A DNA stretch of 34,023 nt from a virus: positions 1 through 34,023 of the IMG/VR virus record IMGVR_UViG_3300030108_001522; one strand, written 5' to 3'. The position numbers were made by a program, and so were the translations under genes. A model generated the notes under the pieces. It saw only the letters and a program-made list of their open reading frames with translations. It was not told the DNA's origin and made no database searches. Positions within the stretch are counted from its first letter, which is position 1. Every line of letters starts with the position of its first letter. Shown one piece after another: positions 27,446 to 34,023 of the stretch.

Positions 27446-27781
27446 ATGATTATACTTAACACATCTACAGGTGGACAGACTTTTAAGATAATACCTAGAA
27501 GTGCTGCATCTAGTCCTACTTTTGAATTATTAGATAAATCTACAAGAGTATCTTCTAACATAGGAATTGATGTAACTAATGCGAATGGTTACATGACTAT
27601 TACTGGATTCTTCAGTTTAAAAGAGGGTAGATTCTATACTTTTAAAGTAAAAGATGGTTCTACAATTATATACAGAGGTGCTATTTTTTGTACAGACCAA
27701 ACTAATTTTAATATATTTGATGTACATTCTGGAGAGTACACTACAGAAAACTCTTATGACAATGACTTTGTAATATTATGA
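27446..27781 (+). CDS. Small conserved structural-region protein
   Basis: A 111-residue beta-rich protein (MIILNTSTGGQTFKIIPRSA at the start), with TITGFFSLKEGRFYTFKVKD, STIIYRGAIFCTDQTNFN and a C-terminal EYTTENSYDNDFVIL. The pattern EGRFYxFxVKDGxxxIYRGxIFCTDQ...YxxxxxYDNxFxIL is one I recall directly before portal genes in related phages. A head or neck role is inferred from this place. The last four bases overlap the portal start (ATGA at 27778-27781), so the two are probably coupled. It begins 36 bases after the terminator at 27409, so a promoter or read-through is required. Confidence 0.65.
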   Translation: MIILNTSTGGQTFKIIPRSAASSPTFELLDKSTRVSSNIGIDVTNANGYMTITGFFSLKEGRFYTFKVKDGSTIIYRGAIFCTDQTNFNIFDVHSGEYTTENSYDNDFVIL

Positions 27782-29007
27782 CAAAAAAAAGAACTAATAC
27801 AAAACTAAATAAAGGCAACGGTGAAATACATGTTGTCAATCTAAACTCTTATACAAGACCAGAAATCATTGAACAATATAATAAGGACTATGTTGAATAC
27901 GGTGAGGACAATGATTATTTCCAATATTTAATAGATAGATATAATGGTTCACCAACAAACAATGCAGCTATAAACGGAATATCAGAAATGATATACGGTA
28001 AAGGTATTGAAGCTGTAGAAAGTGAAGACAAACCTGAAGCATATAAGCAAATGAAAGAATTGTTTAAAAAACATATCATGAAAAGAATATGCTATGATTA
28101 TAAAATGATGGGCCAAGCTGCACTTCAAATAATCTATTCTAAAGACCGTTCTAAGATTGTTCAGATAGAACATATAGCTGTTGAGTCGTTAAGGGCAGAG
28201 AAGGCAGGAAAAGACGGTCTAGTAAAGGCTTACTATTATGCTAAGGATTGGAAAGAAGTAAAATCAAATACAAAAGTAAGGAGAATACCTGCTTTTGGAA
28301 TGAGTAACTCTGGATTAGAAATTTTATATATAAGGCCTTATAAAGCTGGATTTTATTATTATGCTCCAGTAGATTATCAAGGTGGATTACAATATGCAGA
28401 GTTAGAAGAAGAAATTGCAAACTATCATATTAATAATATACAAAATGGTTTAGCACCAAGTATGTTAATTAACTTCAATAATGGTGTTCCACCAGATGAC
28501 CAAAGAGAAAGAATAGAACACAGAATTAAAGAAAAATTTAGCGGCAGTTCAAATGCTGGTCGTTTTATTTTAGCTTTTAATGATAGTAAAGAATTAGCAG
28601 CAAACATTGAGCCTGTAATTTTATCAGATGCCCATGAACAATATAAGTTCTTATCAGATGAATCTATGAGAAAAGTTATGGTATCGCACAGAATTGTATC
28701 GCCTATGTTAGTTGGTATAAAAGATAATACAGGTCTAGGTAACAATGCTGAGGAGCTACAAACAGCTTCTATACTTATGGACAATACAGTTATTAGGCCA
28801 ATGCAAGTTACTATACTTGATGAACTAGAAAAAATATTAGAATACAACGATATTGAATTAGATATATACTTCAAAACTTTACAACCACTTGAGTTTACTG
28901 ATTTGACAAATGCACTTACAGATGCAGAAGTCGAAAAGGAGACAGGTATTAAAAAAGAAGAAGAACAAGAAGAACAACAAGATACTGAACAAGAAATAGA
29001 AGAATAA
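27778..29007 (+). CDS. Portal protein
   Basis: A 409-residue protein that fits a phage portal: N-terminal wing with ITxxYN-like VDYGEDNDYFQYLIDRYNGS region (YGEDNDYFQYLIDRYNGSPT), the stem segment LEEEIANYHINNIQNGLAPS, MLINFNNGVPPDDQRERIEH, then RIVSPMLVGIKDNTGLGNNA and a clip/crown region ending in a very acidic tail (EEEQEEQQDTEQEIEE). The portal forms the dodecameric ring at one vertex through which DNA is packed by the terminase. The motifs and the size match portals of marine Bacteroidota phages. It starts by ATGA overlap and its last base is the first base of the next ATG (TAATG). Confidence 0.88.
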   Translation: MTKKRTNTKLNKGNGEIHVVNLNSYTRPEIIEQYNKDYVEYGEDNDYFQYLIDRYNGSPTNNAAINGISEMIYGKGIEAVESEDKPEAYKQMKELFKKHIMKRICYDYKMMGQAALQIIYSKDRSKIVQIEHIAVESLRAEKAGKDGLVKAYYYAKDWKEVKSNTKVRRIPAFGMSNSGLEILYIRPYKAGFYYYAPVDYQGGLQYAELEEEIANYHINNIQNGLAPSMLINFNNGVPPDDQRERIEHRIKEKFSGSSNAGRFILAFNDSKELAANIEPVILSDAHEQYKFLSDESMRKVMVSHRIVSPMLVGIKDNTGLGNNAEELQTASILMDNTVIRPMQVTILDELEKILEYNDIELDIYFKTLQPLEFTDLTNALTDAEVEKETGIKKEEEQEEQQDTEQEIEE

Positions 29008-29516
29008 TGGCAAAAGCACTATTTATAAGAAGAAGTGATATAGTAAAAAACACAGCGTTAAACGCTAATGTTGATACAGATAAATTTATACAATTTATTG
29101 AGTTAGCTCAAGAAATACACATACAGAATTTTCTTGGTACTGATTTGTATAATAAAATTAGTAATGATATTTTAGGCACAGGCGGTGCATCATTAACAGG
29201 TAATTATCTTACACTCGTAAATGATTTTATACAACCTATGTTAATTCATTACGCTATGGTAGAATATCTTCCTTTTGCCAGTTATAGTATTTCTAATGGT
29301 GGCGTGTTTAAACATCAAAGTGAAAACTCACAGCTTGTTAGTAAAGAAGAAGTAGATTATTTAGTTCAAAAAGAAAGGGAATATGCTGAATATTATACAC
29401 AAAGATTCATTGATTACATGAGTTTCAATCAGTCTTTGTTTCCAGAATATACAAGCAATTCAAATGATGACATATACCCTGATAAAGATGCTTTATTTCA
29501 AGGGTGGGTACTTTAG
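29007..29516 (+). CDS. Head-tail connector-like protein (DUF6712-like)
   Basis: A 169-residue helical protein: MAKALFIRRSDIVKNTALNA, IQFIELAQEIHIQNFLGTDL, IQPMLIHYAMVEYLPFASYS and a long C-terminal helix (SKEEVDYLVQKEREYAEYYT). This order, with Q.xHIQxxLGTDLY and a later YR- or YYT-containing helix, matches DUF6712-like connector proteins of Bacteroidota phages, which act like gp6-type adaptors below the portal. The ATG overlaps the portal stop by one base, in keeping with this role. Confidence 0.78.
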   Translation: MAKALFIRRSDIVKNTALNANVDTDKFIQFIELAQEIHIQNFLGTDLYNKISNDILGTGGASLTGNYLTLVNDFIQPMLIHYAMVEYLPFASYSISNGGVFKHQSENSQLVSKEEVDYLVQKEREYAEYYTQRFIDYMSFNQSLFPEYTSNSNDDIYPDKDALFQGWVL

Positions 29517-29596
29517 ATAAAAAGAAGACATATAAACCTAAAAAAGGGAATATAAAGAAATTGTTAATCTATTTAAAAAAGAAAGCAACTAAATAA
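29504..29596 (+). CDS. Possible tiny basic protein (30 residues, GTG start)
   Basis: A short frame reading MGTLDKKKTYKPKKGNIKKL, then LIYLKKKATK, starting at GTG 29504 within the end of the connector gene (13-base overlap) and stopping two bases before the tail fibre ATG. It fills the gap between two genes and is basic like other tiny proteins in such phages, but at this length coding is uncertain. Confidence 0.4.
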   Translation: MGTLDKKKTYKPKKGNIKKLLIYLKKKATK

Positions 29597-29598
29597 AT

Positions 29599-32500
29599 AT
29601 GGCAACACTTTCAGGAAATAAAATAAAAGATACTTACCAGTCTCTAATAAAACTTACTGATAATGGTAACTTAACGACTGGTGCAAAAAGAATAACAGAT
29701 GGTTTTGGCAACAATAGTCCATTGTTTTTATCAACTACACAGATAGGTGTCGGTATTACTCCGACTGTACAATTTCATGCTTCAGGTGATGGTAAGTTTG
29801 GTGGCAATCTAACAGTAACAGGTAACTTAGTTGTAGAAGGTAGTTTAACTACAGTAGGCACAGATACACTTACAGTCAAAGACCCTTTGATTGTTTTAGC
29901 AAACAATAACACATCTACAGATGCTGTTGACATAGGTTTCTATGGTAAATATCATCCAAGTGGCACTACTTTATTTGCAGGCCTATTCAGAGATGAAAGT
30001 GATGATAAATTCAAACTATTTAAATCGTTACAGGTTGAACCTACTACTACAGTAAACACAAGCGGTACAGGCTATACAAAAGCAGGTTTAGTTATTGGCG
30101 GTTTAGAAGCAACAACAGGAAGTTTTGATGGTGGCATAACGACTACAGGTACAATAATTGCAAATTCATATATCCAAACTAACAATAATTTTTTAACTAA
30201 AGGAACATTAAAGTTTGGAAACAATGCAGATAGCAGTTTCATAAATGGGTTTAGAAGAGTTTCTGGTGTTGATACTTTAGAATTAATAAACATTTCACAC
30301 ATAAATAATACTGAAGGTGGTGCTGTAAATATTGGAAATGATTTAACTATAGATAATGAATTAACAGTATCAGGCTTAGGACAAAGTAGTTTTGCAGGTC
30401 AAGTTACCGTACCTGCAACACCAAGTGCAAGTACAGATGCAGCAAGTAAAGGATATGTAGATAGTCAAGTAGGTGCTAATAACGAATTATCAGAAGTATT
30501 AGCAAACGGAAATACAACAGGTGGTAACAATATAGTTTTTGGAGATAGTGCGACAATAGGTACAGATGATACATTAATTTTTGGTGCAGGTAACGATTTA
30601 AGAATTGCACATAATGGAACAGATTCAGTTATAAGAAACTTTACAGGCGGATTATTTATTGACCAAGAAGTAGATGACGGAGATATTATATTTAGGTCTG
30701 ATGATGGTAGTGGAGGTAAGACTGAATATTTAAGATTAGATGGTGGTGATGTAGAAACTGTATTTAGTAAAAGAGCAAAGTTTATCGACAATACTAATCT
30801 AAATATTGGTAGTTCAAGAGATTTGCAAATATTTCATGATGGTACAAACTCATTTATAAAAAATAATACAGGTGGTTTATTTATTGACCAAGAGCTTGAT
30901 GATGGAGATATTTCTTTTAGGTCTGATAATGGTAGTGGAGGCAAAACGACATACTTGTTTTTAGATGGTAGTAATACAAGATTACAATTTAATACTAACT
31001 TAATAACACAGGACAATAATCAATTAGTTTTCGGAAATAGTGGAGATTTTGAAATATTTCATAATGGTACAAGTAATGCAAATGAAATAGCTTCTAAAAA
31101 TAGCAGACAATTACAAATAACACAAGATAATCTTTATATTGGTAATGAAGCAGCAACAGAGACATTAATATCAGCAGTTGCAAATGGCGCAGTAGAGTTA
31201 TATCACAACAATAGTAAAAAATTAGAAACTACAAGTACAGGTGTTACAGTTACAGGAAATATCGTAAGTCAAACAACAAGTGGCAACTCTGGTATAAAAG
31301 TAATTACAGCAAATGATGCAGAAGGATTTTTGATATTTGGCGATTCTGATGATAATTCAATGGGTGGTATGGCTTATAATAATGCCACTAATACATTAGA
31401 CATAGACTGCAATAATGCAGTAGCTTTGTCTTTTGATTCATCAAGAAATGCAACATTTGCAGGTAATTTAGAAGTCCAAGGTGCTGATGTTACTATAACT
31501 GCAAACATTATACACGCAGGAGATGGAAACACCTTTTTTGGTTTTAATGATAATGATTCTTGGCGAGTTGTAACAGGTGGTACTCAAGCATTTTTATTAG
31601 ACAGTTCACAAAATGCAACCTTTGCAGGAACTATTTCATCAGGTGCTATAACATCAAGTGCAAGTATAACAGCAAGTGGTAATTCAAATAATTTTGGTAA
31701 TACTACAATAGCAGCATTATCGGCAACATCAGGTACTTTTTCTGCAAGTGTTACAGCAGCAGGTAATTCTAATAGTTTTGGAACAACAACTTTTTCAGGA
31801 CAGGTTGAAGTATCTTTAGCAAGCAATCAAATTAAATTATCTACAGGCACAGCAGGAGATGGTTATTTAAATATAGGACATTTTTCTAATGGTACATTTA
31901 TAGGCACTTATGGGGATGATGGTGGTGCTGCTGATTTAATTAGATTTGGTACACATTCAGGAGATGAAAGAATGCGTATAGCTTCAAATGGAAACGTAGG
32001 AATCGGAACAACTTCGCCACAAAGTGCCTTAGAAGTTGTGGATAGTACAAATTATAAAGGCATACATATAAGAGGTAATGCAGCACCAAACTTAACATTT
32101 GGTCAAAACTTAGATACTACTGCTGAATGGAAAATAGGTATTTCAGGTTTTAATGGTGATTCTTTTTCAATAGGAACTGGTACAGGCGCAGATGATAAAG
32201 TACATATAACTAGTACTGGAAACTTAGGAATTGGTACTACTTCACCTTCTAGAAAATTACACATTGGTGCTGGAACTGACAATGAAGCTGTTAGAATAGA
32301 ATCATCAGACACAGAAGTTGCAGTAGAATTAAAAGATTCAACTGGTACAGCTACTATTAGAAGTAGAGGTGATTTTAGATTTGATGGTTCTTCTGGTGAA
32401 ATTATGAGAATGGAATCAGGTGGAAACGTAGGTATTGGAACAACATCGCCTGATTACAAATTAGAAATTGAAAGTACAAGTGATGCAGATTTAGTTTCTA

Positions 32501-34023
32501 TAAAAAGTACAGCTATTGCTAATAATACCCAAATGAGATTAGGTATTAGTGGTAATGATTCTGTTATTAGCGGCACAGGTGGTTCTTCAGGAAATTTAGT
32601 TTTTAAAACTTACGGTTCAGAAAGAATGCGTATAGATAGTTCTGGTTTAGCAAGATTTACAGTTGATTCTGGTACTGCATCAGCAATAGATATAGGATAT
32701 GTTTCAAGTGCAAGAACAATTAGAGCAGTAGAAACAGGAGGGGGAAATGCAAGACCTTTAACTTTACTTGCTCAAAATTTTACATTTAAAGATGATTCTG
32801 CTACAAGAATGGTTATTGACAGTTCTGGACGAGTAGGAATTGGAATAGCAACGCCATCTCAATTACTTAACATTAATGGTGTTGGTGGTTCACCAGCTAC
32901 AAGTGGAACTACACAAAATGGAATTGTAAGAATACAAAACACTTCAAATAATAATACTTTAGATATTGGACAGGTTGCTGGTAGTCCTTTTGGTACTTGG
33001 CTACAAGCTACAGATAGGTCTGGTTTAGAAAATACATATCCTTTAATATTACAACCTACTGGTGGTAATGTAGGCATTGGAACAACTTCGCCTAGTGCTA
33101 AATTGAATGTCAATGGCGTTATTACAGCAAATGATTCAATACAAGTACAGAACGATGATTCTGGTTTTATATGTAGAAATGCAGCTGGAACTGTTATAGG
33201 TACAATTGGTGCTGAGTCAAGTTCAACTCCTAATATAGGTATGTTTACAGTTAGAGATAATGGTAACAATAGAATTGTATTAAACGCTAATGGTAGTAGT
33301 TATTTTAATGGTGGTAATGTAGGAATTGGAACTACTGGCCCTGTTGCACAATTACATTTAAATTCTGCAACGACAGAAACCTTAATGCAAATAACTAACA
33401 GCACAACTGGTAGTGCTATTTCTGATGGTTTAAGATTCGGATGTGTTGGTAACAATGTTACTTTTATAAATAGAGAAAATGGTTCGATGTCTTTTTCTAC
33501 TAACAATACACTTGCATTGACCATAGATAATTCACAAAATGCTACCCATGTTGGTTTTGTAAAAGCACCATTTTTTACAAGTGATGGTGGTAGAGGATTT
33601 AAACAAGATGGTGTTGCATTTGTAAGCACATATTCAAATGGTGCTGATGCTAATGCTGTTAATGATATTGGGTCAACTTCAAACAAATGGAGAGATGCTT
33701 ATTTAAGTAATCAAGTAAAAGTAGGAACAAATAATTCAATATTTGCAGAAAATAATTTAAGATTTTTAAGTTCGGGAGAGGGATTTATAGACCATGGTAC
33801 GGTTGGTCAAGCAATAAGTTTTAGAGTTAGTAATTCAAGTGGACTTGACACAGTTGCTCTGACTATAAATTCAGCAGCTCTTGCTACATTTGGTGGCAAC
33901 ATTAATTTAGGAGATAGTAAAAAAATAAGATTTGGCGCAGGTGAAGATTTACAAATACAACATAATGGAACAGATTCTCAAATAACAAATCTAACAGGTC
34001 ATTTACAATTTACAAATACTGCT
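29599..34023 (+). CDS. Giant repetitive tail fibre (3' partial)
   Basis: An open frame from ATG 29599 to the end of the window, 1,475 codons with no stop. The N-terminus (MATLSGNKIKDTYQSLIKLT, then a GGNLTVTGNLVVEGSLTTVG section) is the usual virion-anchoring start of such fibres, followed by VKDPLIVLANNNTS. The rest is repeats: H(N/D)GTxS...TG units near 30598, 30823 and 33943, and GNVGIGTTSP-type units near 31990, 32218, 32422, 32827, 33064 and 33313, which suggests a long beta-helical trimeric shaft. The gene should end in a chaperone domain such as that at 2-1003; the two share a nearly identical 109-base stretch in the same reading phase. It recognises the host surface. Antisense frames here are shadows. 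Confidence 0.88.
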   Translation, partial: MATLSGNKIKDTYQSLIKLTDNGNLTTGAKRITDGFGNNSPLFLSTTQIGVGITPTVQFHASGDGKFGGNLTVTGNLVVEGSLTTVGTDTLTVKDPLIVLANNNTSTDAVDIGFYGKYHPSGTTLFAGLFRDESDDKFKLFKSLQVEPTTTVNTSGTGYTKAGLVIGGLEATTGSFDGGITTTGTIIANSYIQTNNNFLTKGTLKFGNNADSSFINGFRRVSGVDTLELINISHINNTEGGAVNIGNDLTIDNELTVSGLGQSSFAGQVTVPATPSASTDAASKGYVDSQVGANNELSEVLANGNTTGGNNIVFGDSATIGTDDTLIFGAGNDLRIAHNGTDSVIRNFTGGLFIDQEVDDGDIIFRSDDGSGGKTEYLRLDGGDVETVFSKRAKFIDNTNLNIGSSRDLQIFHDGTNSFIKNNTGGLFIDQELDDGDISFRSDNGSGGKTTYLFLDGSNTRLQFNTNLITQDNNQLVFGNSGDFEIFHNGTSNANEIASKNSRQLQITQDNLYIGNEAATETLISAVANGAVELYHNNSKKLETTSTGVTVTGNIVSQTTSGNSGIKVITANDAEGFLIFGDSDDNSMGGMAYNNATNTLDIDCNNAVALSFDSSRNATFAGNLEVQGADVTITANIIHAGDGNTFFGFNDNDSWRVVTGGTQAFLLDSSQNATFAGTISSGAITSSASITASGNSNNFGNTTIAALSATSGTFSASVTAAGNSNSFGTTTFSGQVEVSLASNQIKLSTGTAGDGYLNIGHFSNGTFIGTYGDDGGAADLIRFGTHSGDERMRIASNGNVGIGTTSPQSALEVVDSTNYKGIHIRGNAAPNLTFGQNLDTTAEWKIGISGFNGDSFSIGTGTGADDKVHITSTGNLGIGTTSPSRKLHIGAGTDNEAVRIESSDTEVAVELKDSTGTATIRSRGDFRFDGSSGEIMRMESGGNVGIGTTSPDYKLEIESTSDADLVSIKSTAIANNTQMRLGISGNDSVISGTGGSSGNLVFKTYGSERMRIDSSGLARFTVDSGTASAIDIGYVSSARTIRAVETGGGNARPLTLLAQNFTFKDDSATRMVIDSSGRVGIGIATPSQLLNINGVGGSPATSGTTQNGIVRIQNTSNNNTLDIGQVAGSPFGTWLQATDRSGLENTYPLILQPTGGNVGIGTTSPSAKLNVNGVITANDSIQVQNDDSGFICRNAAGTVIGTIGAESSSTPNIGMFTVRDNGNNRIVLNANGSSYFNGGNVGIGTTGPVAQLHLNSATTETLMQITNSTTGSAISDGLRFGCVGNNVTFINRENGSMSFSTNNTLALTIDNSQNATHVGFVKAPFFTSDGGRGFKQDGVAFVSTYSNGADANAVNDIGSTSNKWRDAYLSNQVKVGTNNSIFAENNLRFLSSGEGFIDHGTVGQAISFRVSNSSGLDTVALTINSAALATFGGNINLGDSKKIRFGAGEDLQIQHNGTDSQITNLTGHLQFTNTA
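30589..31010 (+). repeat. Direct repeat units within the tail fibre gene
   Basis: Two adjacent units of about 225 bases (from about 30589 and from about 30817) encode matching protein: L(R/Q)IxH(N/D)GT(D/N)SxI, TGGLFIDQE, DDGDIxFRSD(D/N)GSGGKT and L(D)G. Parts of the same unit recur at 33937-34002 and at 98-260 in the other window end. They are internal duplications in the fibre shaft. Confidence 0.8.
33849..33957 (+). repeat. Repeat matching the other end of the window (1-109)
   Basis: Bases 33849-33957 match 1-109 at 105 of 109 positions; the differences are at window positions 53, 68, 88 and 91. Beyond this the copies diverge strongly, so they are two repeat units, not a terminal overlap. 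Confidence 0.92.

Noticed and set aside
30072-33686. Minus-strand open frames in the fibre region (30072, 30465, 30834, 31584, 32103, 32859, 33300)
   Set aside because: They are antisense shadows of the repeated, stop-poor fibre gene; their proline- and valine-rich translations mirror the sense repeats, and no start context or neighbouring minus-strand gene exists.
29599-34023. Diversity-generating retroelement acting on the fibre
   Set aside because: No reverse transcriptase gene and no template/variable repeat pair with A-specific differences is seen; the repeats are ordinary protein repeats.

Overview
The window is most of the genome of a tailed double-stranded DNA phage, very probably a siphovirus infecting a marine or aquatic Bacteroidota (Flavobacteriia-like) host. 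Reasons: strongly AT-rich sequence; every supported gene on the + strand; gene starts preceded by A/T-rich leaders instead of Shine-Dalgarno boxes; several promoters that fit the Bacteroidota TTTG-(about 19)-TANNTTTG consensus; and protein families I recognise from environmental Bacteroidota phages. There is no integrase, repressor, partition system, tRNA, CRISPR array or DNA polymerase, so the phage looks virulent and dependent on the host polymerase.

Layout. 2-1003: the C-terminal end of a tail fibre with a peptidase S74 chaperone domain. 1030-3304: lysis region (small proteins, an inactive thioredoxin-like exported protein, an M15 peptidase endolysin, a 3TM-type holin, a tiny basic protein), closed by a strong terminator at 3412-3443. 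3475-9274: DNA metabolism (ERF annealing protein, a small protein with an SSB-like tail, a winged-helix protein, a fused primase-helicase, a VRR-NUC nuclease, a sigma-like factor, a PD-(D/E)XK protein, a small lipoprotein with its own promoter, a RecE-like exonuclease). 9274-11789: small genes, then probable small and clear large terminase subunits. 11841-15503: a run of small accessory genes with two terminators, a candidate structured RNA and a 454-base non-coding stretch rich in GGCC. 15691-23058: tail module (chaperone with an overlapping second frame, tail completion proteins, baseplate-like proteins, tape measure). 23076-29516: head module (fused maturation protease, scaffold, decoration, major capsid, probable tail tube, portal, connector). 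29599-34023: a very large repetitive tail fibre running off the window.

The two ends are probably one tail fibre gene broken inside its own repeats. Positions 1-109 and 33849-33957 match at 105 of 109 bases, but joining base 34023 to base 1 would break the reading frame, so some sequence is missing between them.

The most interesting signals are: (1) a family of 15-bp palindromes (ATTACA-tRG-TGTAAT type), three copies at 4685-4746 before the primase-helicase and four copies at exactly 17-bp period at 15539-15604 before the tail operon, plausibly bound by the winged-helix protein at 4393-4686; (2) a dual-frame overlap in the tail chaperone with a T9 slip site; (3) a compact RNA with two stems and a possible pseudoknot at 12924-12985; (4) a phage lipoprotein with its own promoter and a 7-bp inverted repeat that ends at its start codon.

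All family assignments are from reading the sequence and remembered family motifs; no database search was run.
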